Of a stretch of DNA of 64,000 nucleotides, positions 9,052 to 15,979 are shown piece after piece. The stretch comes from Ensifer oleiphilus (GTDB lineage Bacteria; Pseudomonadota; Alphaproteobacteria; Rhizobiales; Rhizobiaceae), in assembly GCF_013371465.1 (NCBI RefSeq), contig NZ_JABWDU010000002.1, positions 1,095,666-1,159,665 on the forward strand. Direction: 5' to 3'. Position numbers and translations under genes: made by a program. Within the stretch, counting starts at the first letter, position 1, and each line of letters begins with the position of its first letter. The notes beneath the pieces are model-generated. The model worked only from the letters and a program-made list of their open reading frames with translations, had not been told where the DNA came from and searched no databases.

Positions 9052-10095
9052 TCAGACCGAGAGTTCGCGCCTTTCGGCTTCGGTCTCCAGCGCCAGGTCC
9101 AGCACCTTCTGCAGGTTCGCGGCATGGCGGAAGCCCGGCTCGACCGTCTTGGCGTCCTGAACCGCGGCGGCAAAACGCTGATAGTTGGTCGGCACCGTGC
9201 CGGCATCGACATCCCGCCAGGTTGCCGTCTCGACATCGGAGCCCAGGCAGGCGCGAAGCGTCGAGCCATCGGGCGTATGGACCACTTCGAGCGCGCCCTT
9301 GTCGCCGTGCAGCCGTAGGCGCAGCTCGTTGAGATGGCCGGTCGCCCAGCGGCTGGCATGGATCACGCCCATGGCGCCATTGCCGAATTCGGCCGTCATG
9401 ACGAAGCTGTCATTGGCATCGAGGTCATATTCTCCGATGCGGTTTCCCGGCGCCTTGTCGAAGGTCTTCAGCCGCGCGAAGATCCGCTCGGCATCGGTGC
9501 CGGCGCCATAACCGGCAAAATCGAGGATATGGATGCCGACGTCCCCGAGAACGCCGTTCGAACCGTGTTTGGTGGACAAGCGCCAGAGCCACTGCGATTC
9601 CGTCGCCCAGTCGCCCCAGGCCTTGGAGACGAGCCAGCTTTGCAGATAGGACGCTTCGAGGTGACGCAGTTGGCCGACGTCACCGGCAAGCACCATCGCC
9701 CTCGCCTTCTGCAGCGGCGCGACGTTGCGATAGGTCAGGTTGACCATGGTGACGAGGCCGGATCGCTCCGCCGCATCGGCCATTTCCGCGGCCTTGGCGT
9801 AGTTTTCCGCGAGCGGCTTTTCGCACAGCACATGCTTGCCGGCAGCAAGCAATGCCAGCGTCGTCGGGTGATGCGCCTTGTCCGGCGTCACGTTCGTCGC
9901 CGCATCGAACTCACCCCAGGCGATCGCCTCGTCAAGCGAGGTGAAGGTATTGGCGATGCCGTGTCTCTCGGCAAAGTCCTTGGCGCGTGTCGGGTCGACA
10001 TCGACCGCCCCAACCATGTCTACGCCCTCGATCCCCGCGAAGGCTTCGGCATGGCTGTTGGCCATGCCGCCTGTTCCAACAACAAGAAGACGCAT
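9052..10095 (-). CDS. Gfo/Idh/MocA-family NAD(P)-dependent oxidoreductase
   Basis: This 347 aa dehydrogenase of the glucose-fructose oxidoreductase/inositol dehydrogenase family has an N-terminal Rossmann motif (LVVGTGGMANSHAEAF) and the family signature CEKPLAENYAKA, whose Lys is catalytic. It acts on sugars or sugar derivatives. I chose ATG 10095 because AGGTGA lies 7 nt upstream; a GTG at 10104 overlapping the ThuA stop is the alternative. It is the second gene of an operon with the ThuA-domain gene, as in rhizobial thuAB, where disaccharides are oxidised. No sugar transporter accompanies it here, so the substrate is unknown. Confidence 0.88.
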   Translation of the reverse strand: MRLLVVGTGGMANSHAEAFAGIEGVDMVGAVDVDPTRAKDFAERHGIANTFTSLDEAIAWGEFDAATNVTPDKAHHPTTLALLAAGKHVLCEKPLAENYAKAAEMADAAERSGLVTMVNLTYRNVAPLQKARAMVLAGDVGQLRHLEASYLQSWLVSKAWGDWATESQWLWRLSTKHGSNGVLGDVGIHILDFAGYGAGTDAERIFARLKTFDKAPGNRIGEYDLDANDSFVMTAEFGNGAMGVIHASRWATGHLNELRLRLHGDKGALEVVHTPDGSTLRACLGSDVETATWRDVDAGTVPTNYQRFAAAVQDAKTVEPGFRHAANLQKVLDLALETEAERRELSV

Positions 10096-10100
10096 GCCGA

Positions 10101-10886
10101 TCACCTGTACCCGGCTTCGCCGGCCTCATGCAGCTTGGGGCCGCGCTCGACGATCGGCTCCAGAGCATTTTCCACCGGCACATTCGGTGCGTCGTGGATC
10201 GCGGTGTAGCGGTTGTCGGCGTTGTAGGCCCACTTCACAGAATTGCGCAGCACCTTCTGGACATTGCCGTCATGATAGGTCGGATAGGTCTCGTGGCCCG
10301 GGCGGAAATAGAAGATGTTTCCAGCGCCCCGACGCCAGGTCAGGCCCGAACGGAAGACTTCGCCGCCGGCAAACCAGGAGATGAATACCGTCTCCAGTGG
10401 CTCCGGCACGGAGAACTGCTCGCCGTACATCTCTTCGTTTTCGAGTACGAAGTTCTCCCCGATCCCCTCGGCAATCGGGTGGCGCGGATTGATGGCCCAG
10501 AGCCGTTCGCGCTCGCCTGCCTCGCGCCACTTGAGCGCACAGGGCGTGCCCATCAGCCGCTTGAAGATTTTCGAGAAGTGACCGGAATGCAGAACGATCA
10601 GGCCCATGCCTTCCCAGACGCGCTTGGCGACGCGCTCGACCACCTCGTCGCTGACCGCACCATGATCCTTGTGCCCCCACCACAGAAGCACATCGGTCCT
10701 GGCCAGACGCTCCTCGGTCAGGCCATGTTCGGGCTCCTGCAGCGTCGCCGTCGTCGCCTCGATCGAAACGTCGGTGTTCAGCGCCGCCGCAATCGTGTTG
10801 TGCATCCCATTGGGATAGATGTTCCGCACGACCTCGTTGGTCTGCTCATGGATGTTCTCGCCCCACACGACTGTCCCGATTGGCAT
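10101..10886 (-). CDS. ThuA-domain protein (trehalose-utilization-like)
   Basis: This 261 aa cytoplasmic protein has the ThuA glutamine-amidotransferase-like fold. Signature pieces include [29 protein letters not shown] and the C-terminal [16 protein letters not shown]. ThuA-family proteins help metabolise 3-keto-disaccharides together with a Gfo/Idh dehydrogenase. Start ATG 10886 has GGGAG about 8 nt upstream; an upstream TTG (10892) is less likely. It is the first gene of the two-gene operon and lies 31 nt from a LacI-type operator. Trehalose as substrate is not established here. Confidence 0.85.
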   Translation of the reverse strand: MPIGTVVWGENIHEQTNEVVRNIYPNGMHNTIAAALNTDVSIEATTATLQEPEHGLTEERLARTDVLLWWGHKDHGAVSDEVVERVAKRVWEGMGLIVLHSGHFSKIFKRLMGTPCALKWREAGERERLWAINPRHPIAEGIGENFVLENEEMYGEQFSVPEPLETVFISWFAGGEVFRSGLTWRRGAGNIFYFRPGHETYPTYHDGNVQKVLRNSVKWAYNADNRYTAIHDAPNVPVENALEPIVERGPKLHEAGEAGYR

Positions 10887-10916
10887 CGGCAAACTCCCGT
10901 TTATGCGCAGCTGTTA

Positions 10917-10938
10917 AAATTGAAAGCGGTTTCAATTT
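10917..10938. promoter_or_regulatory. LacI-family operator upstream of the thuA-like operon
   Basis: A 22 bp palindrome with one mismatched pair contains TGAAAGCGGTTTCA at 10921-10934. This matches the LacI-family operator consensus TGNAANCGNTTNCA at every fixed position, including the central CG. It sits 31 nt upstream of the ThuA-like start on the minus strand, where it would block transcription. The LacI-family gene at 8028 is the obvious candidate repressor. Confidence 0.8.
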
Positions 10939-11021
10939 ATAGAACTAGTCATGCGCAAACGCCTTTGCAAGTGCTTTTTGGCCTGGCGGACGTCGGTGGC
11001 CGGATGTCGGCGGCGAAATTG

Positions 11022-11363
11022 TCAGTGGAATGTGGACTTGGAGAAGACGTTGAGCACGACCACGCCGGCGATGATGAGCCCGAGGCCGAGTATGGCCGCA
11101 AGGTCCAGCTTCTGGCCAAAAGCGAAGTATCCGACGAGAGAAATCAAGACGATGCCGAGACCGCTCCACACCGCATAGGCGATGCCGACAGGGATGTAGC
11201 GCAACGTATAGGACAGGAAGAAGAAGGCGATGGCATAGCACACGACCATCGTCACTGTCGGCACCAGCCGGGTAAAATGCTGTGCCGCCTGCATCGCCGA
11301 GGTGCCGAGCACCTCGAAGACGATCGCGACGACCAGGACGGCATAGAGCATGGTGGGGTTCAT
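11022..11363 (-). CDS. emrE: EmrE-type small multidrug resistance transporter
   Basis: This 113 aa inner-membrane proton/drug antiporter has four helices and works as an antiparallel dimer. The membrane-embedded Glu17 in IVFEVLGTSAMQ corresponds to EmrE Glu14. TLRYIPVGIAYAVWSGLGIVLISL and the C-terminal SKSTFH are close to E. coli EmrE. Start ATG 11363 gives the MNP N-terminus seen in EmrE and has GGAGA 6 nt upstream; ATG 11375 is in frame. It lies 17 nt after the TetR gene, so TetR probably controls it. Confidence 0.93.
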   Translation of the reverse strand: MNPTMLYAVLVVAIVFEVLGTSAMQAAQHFTRLVPTVTMVVCYAIAFFFLSYTLRYIPVGIAYAVWSGLGIVLISLVGYFAFGQKLDLAAILGLGLIIAGVVVLNVFSKSTFH

Positions 11364-11380
11364 TTTCGTCTCCATCCGAC

Positions 11381-11941
11381 CTATGTGGCCAAAAGCGCTT
11401 TGAGATTTTCGGCCAGCGCGATGCGGGCCGCAGCATCGAGGTCATGGCTCTGCATCAGGTCGGCGAGCCAAAGACCGTCCGCGGCAAACCTGGCGAGCAC
11501 GCAGTTGGGCGACGCATCCGTTTCCGCAAACTCCTGAGTCCGACGGTTGACCCATGCACGCCAGCGGATCTTCAGGTTCGGCTCCGCAATCAGCGCGATC
11601 GTCAGCATCCGCCAGCCGGGCACGTCTGTCTCAGGATCGAGCTTCGAGCACACGTCGACATAGGCGCGGGTAAAGCGCCCCTGCGCGACCGGATCCCCTG
11701 CCATCGCCGCCTCGATCGCCGCATCGAAACGCGCGACGAGATCGTCGAACAACCCATCGAGCAGCGCCGACTTGTTGGGGAAATGATGCAGCAGCCCACC
11801 CTTGCTGACGCCGGCCGCATGCGACACAGCATCCAGCGTTATGCCTGCCACCCCCTGCTCATGCGACAGGCGCGCGGCCACCTCCAGCAATTGCTGGCGG
11901 ACCTGCTCGGGTTGCTTCTTGCGGCGATGGGCTTCTGTCAT
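11381..11941 (-). CDS. TetR-family repressor of the emrE operon
   Basis: This 186 aa repressor has a TetR N-terminal DNA-binding domain (VAARLSHEQGVAGITLDAVSHAAGVSKGGLLHHFPNKSALL) and a ligand-binding C-terminal domain with Trp-rich segments. Start ATG 11941 follows from homology to the domain; an open upstream extension is judged untranslated because it contains the operator. It is co-transcribed with emrE. A palindrome 15 nt upstream of its start suggests autorepression relieved by cationic compounds exported by EmrE. Confidence 0.9.
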   Translation of the reverse strand: MTEAHRRKKQPEQVRQQLLEVAARLSHEQGVAGITLDAVSHAAGVSKGGLLHHFPNKSALLDGLFDDLVARFDAAIEAAMAGDPVAQGRFTRAYVDVCSKLDPETDVPGWRMLTIALIAEPNLKIRWRAWVNRRTQEFAETDASPNCVLARFAADGLWLADLMQSHDLDAAARIALAENLKALLAT

Positions 11942-11955
11942 GTCGCTATAAAGAT

Positions 11956-11969
11956 ACCGTCTGGACGGT
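11956..11969. promoter_or_regulatory. TetR operator ACCGTC-TG-GACGGT
   Basis: A perfect 14 bp palindrome, ACCGTCTGGACGGT, lies 15 nt upstream of the TetR start codon. ACCGTC/GACGGT arms are typical of operators of TetR repressors of SMR pumps. Autoregulation of the tetR-emrE operon is inferred from position. Confidence 0.7.
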
Positions 11970-12079
11970 TTGTCAAGACTGAAGCGCTTCACCGCGCCGA
12001 AACGCCGCAAATTCGATTGGGGAAAGCCGTTGTCCGCAAAGCCACCGCGGGCTAGGACAAAGGCACGAAGGAAGCGGCG

Positions 12080-12472
12080 ATGGCAGAACAGGAAACGACG
12101 ACCCTCTACGAAGCGATCGGCGGCGACCCGACGGTGCGCGCGCTGACCCATCGCTTTTACGAGCTGATGGATACGTTGCCGGAAGCAGCGCGCTGCCGTG
12201 CGGTTCATCCGCCGGATCTTTCGGGCAGCGAGGAAAAATTCTACGAATACCTGACCGGCTGGCTCGGCGGTCCGCCGATCTATGTGGAAAAGCGCGGCCA
12301 TCCGATGCTGCGGCGCCGGCATTTCGTAGCCGAGATCGGACCGCAGGCGCGCGACGAATGGCTGCTCTGCTTTACCCGCGCGCTCGAAGAAACGGTAGAG
12401 CACCCGAAGCTGCGGCAGATCATCCTCGACCCGATCACCCGCCTCGCCTTGCACATGCAGAACAAGGAATAA
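12080..12472 (+). CDS. Group II truncated haemoglobin
   Basis: This 130 aa cytoplasmic haem protein has a 2-over-2 globin fold and may bind O2 or NO. LYEAIGGDPTVRALTHRFYELMD is the family N-terminus. The probable proximal haem His is His81 in RRRHFVAEIG. Trp94 (DEWLLCF) fits the conserved G8 tryptophan of group II. AGGA lies about 7 nt before ATG 12080. It is followed 6 nt later by a DUF423 membrane protein gene on the same strand. Its position next to the haem cluster may be coincidental. Confidence 0.88.
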   Translation: MAEQETTTLYEAIGGDPTVRALTHRFYELMDTLPEAARCRAVHPPDLSGSEEKFYEYLTGWLGGPPIYVEKRGHPMLRRRHFVAEIGPQARDEWLLCFTRALEETVEHPKLRQIILDPITRLALHMQNKE

Positions 12473-12478
12473 CCTGAC

Positions 12479-12847
12479 ATGTCGACCAGTGGATTGCGCG
12501 CAACGACACTCTTTGTCGCCGGCTTGATGGGACTTGCCGGAGTGGTCAGCGCCGCCGGCGCTTCCCATGGCCCCGACCCCAGGCTGCTTGCCGGGATCTC
12601 GGCCATGTGCCTGGCTCACGCCCCGGCGCTCGTCGCACTTTATGCGGCCTGGCCGAGCTTTCGCACGGCACCAGTCGCAGCCTTGCTGATCTCTTTTGGA
12701 ACGGCGCTGTTTTCAGCCGACCTCGCCATGCGCCACATGAGCGGACAGGGCCTGTTTCCGATGTCGGCGCCGCTCGGCGGCACGACGATCATGGCCGGCT
12801 GGCTTGCCATTTCGCTCGGCGCCTTCCTTCCAAAGAAGGCGCCGTAA
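12479..12847 (+). CDS. DUF423-like small membrane protein
   Basis: This 122 aa protein has four predicted membrane helices. VSAAGASHGPDPRLLAGISAMCLAHAPALVAL resembles the conserved N-terminal half of DUF423 (YgdD-like) proteins, and the last helix, TTIMAGWLAISLGAFL, is also typical. No function is known for the family. It sits 6 nt after the truncated haemoglobin gene and is probably co-transcribed. Confidence 0.7.
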   Translation: MSTSGLRATTLFVAGLMGLAGVVSAAGASHGPDPRLLAGISAMCLAHAPALVALYAAWPSFRTAPVAALLISFGTALFSADLAMRHMSGQGLFPMSAPLGGTTIMAGWLAISLGAFLPKKAP

Positions 12848-12865
12848 CGCTTAAAGGCCGCTCGC

Positions 12866-12885
12866 GGCGCCTGCGATCAGGCGCC
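12866..12885. terminator. Hairpin between convergent DUF423 and hmuQ genes
   Basis: GGCGCCTG-CGAT-CAGGCGCC is a perfect eight-pair stem with a four-base loop. It lies just after the DUF423 stop and overlaps the hmuQ stop. It may terminate transcription from both sides, although T-tracts are poor. Confidence 0.45.
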
Positions 12886-13191
12886 TTCGACGACGGAAAA
12901 TCCCTCGAACTTCGGCGGGCCGAGATACATCGCGCGGTTGTCGCCGGCATTCTTGTGGGCTGCGCGGAAGTTCTCCGATTTCGTCCAGGCGGAGAAGGCA
13001 TCCTTGTCCTTCCAGGTCGAATTCGACACGAAGAGCGTATAGCCCTCCTCCGGCACGCTTTCGCCCCTCAGAAGATGAAACGAGAGGAAGCCCGGCATGT
13101 CCGCAAGGCTTGAATCGCGGCCCTTCCAGATGGCTTCGAATGCCTCTTCCTGGCCAATAGCGATACGGAAACGGTTCATTGCGTAGAACAT
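12877..13191 (-). CDS. hmuQ: Haem-degrading monooxygenase (HmuQ-like, ABM fold)
   Basis: This 104 aa ABM-family ferredoxin-like protein is similar to IsdG/HmuQ enzymes that open the haem ring and release iron in the cytoplasm. MNRFRIAIGQEEAFEAIWKGR and FLSFHLLRGE are typical of the family. W in STWKDKDAFSAWTKSENF is a candidate for the conserved Trp. Start ATG 13191 has GAGG 8 nt upstream. It is the last gene of a three-gene minus-strand operon preceded by an iron box and lies in the haem-uptake cluster. I use the name of the Sinorhizobium enzyme by similarity and position; other ABM functions remain possible. Confidence 0.8.
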   Translation of the reverse strand: MFYAMNRFRIAIGQEEAFEAIWKGRDSSLADMPGFLSFHLLRGESVPEEGYTLFVSNSTWKDKDAFSAWTKSENFRAAHKNAGDNRAMYLGPPKFEGFSVVEGA

Positions 13192-13201
13192 GGCCTGCCT
13201 C

Positions 13202-13471
13202 TTATGCGCTGTCTTTCTTGCGAGCAGGCTCGTTGGCCGCTCGCGGGAAGGCAACAATAGTGGCCTCCTGCGGCTCTGCAAGCCCGAAAGGATCGCGGCC
13301 CGGTCGGCGCGTTTCCCAGGACGGGAACTCGGTGACGTTGGGGTTTTCTTCGAGCATGCGCGAACGCCGCGTCAGCACTTCGTAGAGTTCGGGCACGAAC
13401 CCGTCGCCATTTTGCGCTGCCAATTTGTGCAGGCCGATCATCATGCACTTGTCCGGACTGTCTTCAATCAT
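13202..13471 (-). CDS. Small conserved protein of the hmuQ operon, unknown function
   Basis: This 89 aa soluble protein has no recognised domain. It has an acidic-to-neutral N-terminus (MIEDSPDKCMMIGLHKLAAQ), a central ELYEVLTRRSRMLEENPNVTEFPSWE and a basic C-terminus (NEPARKKDSA). It contains a single Cys. ATG 13471 has GGAGA upstream. It lies 10 nt before hmuQ and 66 nt after the DUF2325 gene, so a role in haem or iron handling is plausible but only from context. Confidence 0.7.
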   Translation of the reverse strand: MIEDSPDKCMMIGLHKLAAQNGDGFVPELYEVLTRRSRMLEENPNVTEFPSWETRRPGRDPFGLAEPQEATIVAFPRAANEPARKKDSA

Positions 13472-13537
13472 GTCGAAAAATCTCCAGGCGCGCAGGCGGC
13501 CGCTTGCCGTCGCCGCGCGTCGTATTTTTGGGTGGTT

Positions 13538-13954
13538 CTAATCGTTGCGGCTATTGGTGAGGTCCTGCAGCGCCCGCTCAAGGCTCGACTTCGAGCCGTT
13601 GCGTAAGGGCACGAAGGCCTTGCCCCACTTCTTGCAGCCGGTCTTCACGCGAAGACATGCATCGTGACTGATGCAATCGATCGGGCAGAAGACACAGTCG
13701 ACGGAGGGAAGAACGCGGTCGATGCGCGATACCGCCTCGCGCAAGCCGCCGTCGTGATGAAGCAGTTCGGCGCCGAAGGAGCTGGCGATTTCACGCAGAT
13801 GCGCCACCTGGCAGTCGCGCCCGCCGACATAGAGAAAGCTGCGGCCTTCGAGTGTCGTCTTGCTAACCTCTGCCTCTTCGCGGACCTCTGTCCGTTCGGA
13901 GCCGGAACGACCCTTGCCGTTCTTGGCCGCATTGTGGTGACGCTTGCCGCGCAT
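13538..13954 (-). CDS. DUF2325 protein, Cys-rich
   Basis: This 138 aa protein has a basic, low-complexity N-terminus (about 35 residues) and a DUF2325 domain from residue 39: FLYVGGRDCQVAHLREIASS, ELLHHDGGLREAVSRID, then a Cys-rich core SVDCVFCPIDCISHDACLRVKTGC. The five or so clustered Cys could bind metal or act in redox sensing; function is unknown for the family. GGAGAAG precedes ATG 13954 by 6 nt. It is the first gene of the hmuQ operon, behind a TGA-N9-TCA iron box at 14086. Confidence 0.8.
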   Translation of the reverse strand: MRGKRHHNAAKNGKGRSGSERTEVREEAEVSKTTLEGRSFLYVGGRDCQVAHLREIASSFGAELLHHDGGLREAVSRIDRVLPSVDCVFCPIDCISHDACLRVKTGCKKWGKAFVPLRNGSKSSLERALQDLTNSRND

Positions 13955-14085
13955 GCAATCTTCTCCGCCTCATTGCTGCGTCGGCTACCCTCATGGCAAC
14001 CGATCGCATCGGGATCGACACACACCGTTCGGTTGCGTCACGGCGGCAACTTATAAAACTTGATATTCGGAGTAAAGTATAAACA

Positions 14086-14100
14086 TGAGTTTTATAATCA
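14086..14100. promoter_or_regulatory. Iron-responsive box TGA-N9-TCA before the DUF2325-hmuQ operon
   Basis: TGAGTTTTATAATCA fits the TGA-N9-TCA motif proposed for the rhizobial iron regulator RirA. It lies in a strongly AT-rich segment 132 nt upstream of the DUF2325 start on the minus strand. A second box in front of hmuP (15705) also begins TGAGT. RirA repression under iron-replete conditions is the inference. Confidence 0.6.
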
Positions 14101-14166
14101 TATTTGCGCAGCAAAATTTGATAGCTCTCGCGCCCAACCGGCAGCGCTGCCGCCGACCCGCCTTAG

Positions 14167-15081
14167 TTAGCGGACACTTGCCTGAATCGGCAGGGTGAAC
14201 GGTATCGCATTTTTCCCGGCCCCCTCGGGAATGGCTGGAAATGGCGCAGCGCGACGGACTGCCTCAAGAGCGGCGGTGTCCAGAACCGGCGACCCTGAGC
14301 TCCCGGCGATGCTGACGCGCGAAACACCGCCGTCCGCGAGCACAGTAAAGCTCACCGTCGTCGTTCCCGACAATCCCTGGCGACGCGCCTCGGAGGGAAG
14401 CTTGTATCGACGGTTAATCTTCGCGCGCACTTTACCGTTGTAATTCGACATGTCTGCGTTTCCGACGGCGGACGAACGGTTCTTGCCCGTTGCCGCTGCC
14501 GAATTGCCGTTGACGTCGCCATCCAGCTTACCCTTGACCTGACTCTGGGCCTGCTCCCCTTTGTCGCCCGTCTTCTTCCTGGTGACCTTCTTCTTCTTGA
14601 CCGGCTCCTTCTTGGGTTCGGGTTTTTCAACCTTCTCCTTTTTCGGCTCCTGGATCTCAGGCTTCTCCTCCGGGACGATTGTCTCGACCGGCGCGACGCT
14701 GGCGGTGACAACAGCTTCGGCGACCTGCAGGGTGGGAACCTGTTCTGCGGGCAGGATGACGTCGGCCTCGGTGGCGATCAGATCATGCGGCTGCTCAGCG
14801 GTAATCTCCGGCGTTGTCGACGTAACATCTTCAACCGGGGTGATCTCCTCCGGCTTGACTTCGTCGGGAACATCTTCAGTTGGCTCAACGACTTCCGCCG
14901 GATCTCCGGACTGCAAAGTCTCCTCGAAGGCGTCTCCGAGAATGGCGACCTCAAACTCGGCACCACCAGCGATCAGGTCCAGTGGCTGCTCCGGCGCGGA
15001 CGAGGCAAGGTACATCGCGCCGCTGGCATGCGCCACGAGCGAGAAGGCGATTGCGCCGATCCATTTGATGGTATGCTTCAT
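14167..15081 (-). CDS. tonB: TonB-family energy transducer
   Basis: This 304 aa inner-membrane protein spans the periplasm and transmits proton-motive force to outer-membrane haem/siderophore receptors. An N-terminal membrane anchor (WIGAIAFSLVAHASGAMYL, with a His in the helix) is followed by an acidic Pro/Glu-rich stretch and a Lys/Pro-rich spacer (EKPEPKKEPVKKKK). The TonB C-terminal domain comprises about the last 90 residues (YNGKVRAKINRRYKLP, GTTTVSFTVLADGGVSRV, ALEAVRRAAPFP). No exbBD or receptor gene is present in the window. It lies 62 nt after the secreted-protein gene and is probably co-transcribed with it. Confidence 0.88.
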   Translation of the reverse strand: MKHTIKWIGAIAFSLVAHASGAMYLASSAPEQPLDLIAGGAEFEVAILGDAFEETLQSGDPAEVVEPTEDVPDEVKPEEITPVEDVTSTTPEITAEQPHDLIATEADVILPAEQVPTLQVAEAVVTASVAPVETIVPEEKPEIQEPKKEKVEKPEPKKEPVKKKKVTRKKTGDKGEQAQSQVKGKLDGDVNGNSAAATGKNRSSAVGNADMSNYNGKVRAKINRRYKLPSEARRQGLSGTTTVSFTVLADGGVSRVSIAGSSGSPVLDTAALEAVRRAAPFPAIPEGAGKNAIPFTLPIQASVR

Positions 15082-15143
15082 CTTAGCCCAACCTTCGCCG
15101 CGAACCGCGACGCAAACGCAGTACTCAATGCGAAAACCCGACC

Positions 15144-15581
15144 TCAGCCCTTGAGTTCGACCGCCGATTTCGAACCGGTCTTGAGTGCCTTCATGCAGGC
15201 ATCGCCCTCAACACCATCGCCGACACAGGCGGGCGCGTCATTGATCAGCAGGCTCTTCACCGCCTCGCAATTCGTACCCGGCAGATCGAACTGGCGAACC
15301 TTGGTCTTACCGGCAGGCAGGTCGCGGAAGTCGAGCACTACCATGCGCTCGACCAGGCCCTTCTGGTCGAAGATCACGAACTCGAACGACACCTTGCTGA
15401 GATTCTGCACGAACGCATTGCCGGCAACTAAGGTGAGTTTGCAGCCCTTCTGCGACGGCGCGACTTCGTTGAGTTCGATGTTGAGCGCGCCGGCGGACGC
15501 AGCGTCCTGAGCCACGGCAGCGCCTGCCGAAAGTGTCAGGGCAAAAGCAACGGGAACAACCATACGTGAAAGGTGCATCAT
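15144..15581 (-). CDS. Secreted protein of the haem cluster, IalB-like
   Basis: This protein is about 145 aa with a clear Sec signal peptide (VVPVAFALTLSAGAAVAQ) and a periplasmic domain. The mature part (CKLTLVAGNAFVQNLSKVSFEFVIFDQKGLVERMVVLDF) is reminiscent of the invasion-associated-locus-B fold; I cannot assign a function. Tandem ATGs at 15581 and 15578 are both possible. It is divergent from hmuP and shares its control region with the iron box at 15705; tonB follows. It may assist haem or iron uptake in the periplasm, by context only. Confidence 0.7.
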   Translation of the reverse strand: MMHLSRMVVPVAFALTLSAGAAVAQDAASAGALNIELNEVAPSQKGCKLTLVAGNAFVQNLSKVSFEFVIFDQKGLVERMVVLDFRDLPAGKTKVRQFDLPGTNCEAVKSLLINDAPACVGDGVEGDACMKALKTGSKSAVELKG

Positions 15582-15704
15582 TCTAATACCACTCGCGATC
15601 GGCGCTCCGAACCTTAGGGAGCGTTGAAGTCGTCGCCATCTGTCCACAAGCGCGGAGCATTTAAGTTGAGTGTGGCGATCCGGTATTGCGTCCATAAAGA
15701 AATA

Positions 15705-15719
15705 TGAGTAATGAAGTCA
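15705..15719. promoter_or_regulatory. Iron-responsive box TGA-N9-TCA between secreted-protein gene and hmuP
   Basis: TGAGTAATGAAGTCA fits the TGA-N9-TCA RirA motif. It lies between the divergent minus-strand secreted-protein/tonB genes and hmuPSTUV, 29 nt before the annotated hmuP ATG. It could control both directions. It also overlaps the first codons of a 30-codon open frame starting at 15704. Confidence 0.6.
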
Positions 15720-15747
15720 AGATAGTAAACGAATTGCGCGGCAGGAA

Positions 15748-15975
15748 ATGCGGGAAAAAAGCCGCCGCCCGCCATCTAGAGACGACCGAACCGTGACAGC
15801 TGACGACACCGATTATGCGCGACTTTCGCAACCTGCGGCATCCGCGCAGCGTGTCCAGCGGGTCGTCGAAAGCCGCGACCTGTTTCGCGGTGAAAACGAG
15901 ATCCTCATTTCCCACGACGGCGCGATCTACCGCATGAAGATCACCCGCCAAGGCAAACTGATCCTGAACAAATAG
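15748..15975 (+). CDS. hmuP: HmuP/HemP small haem-uptake regulator
   Basis: This is a HemP-family small protein. In rhizobia HmuP is a co-activator needed for haem-receptor expression. The conserved block is C-terminal: SRDLFRGENEILISHDGAIYRMKITRQGKLILNK. The annotated ATG gives 75 aa but has its AGGA only 2 nt away. A GTG at 15793 would give a 60 aa protein, nearer the usual size, and would overlap the stop of a 30-codon upstream frame as GTGA. The start is therefore uncertain; the C-terminal domain is not. It is the first gene of hmuPSTUV. Confidence 0.85.
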   Translation: MREKSRRPPSRDDRTVTADDTDYARLSQPAASAQRVQRVVESRDLFRGENEILISHDGAIYRMKITRQGKLILNK

Positions 15976-15979
15976 GCGA

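Noticed and set aside
12057-12619. N-terminal extension of the TetR protein at 11381
   Set aside because: The extension is antisense to the truncated haemoglobin gene and would include the operator; the TetR domain begins at ATG 11941.
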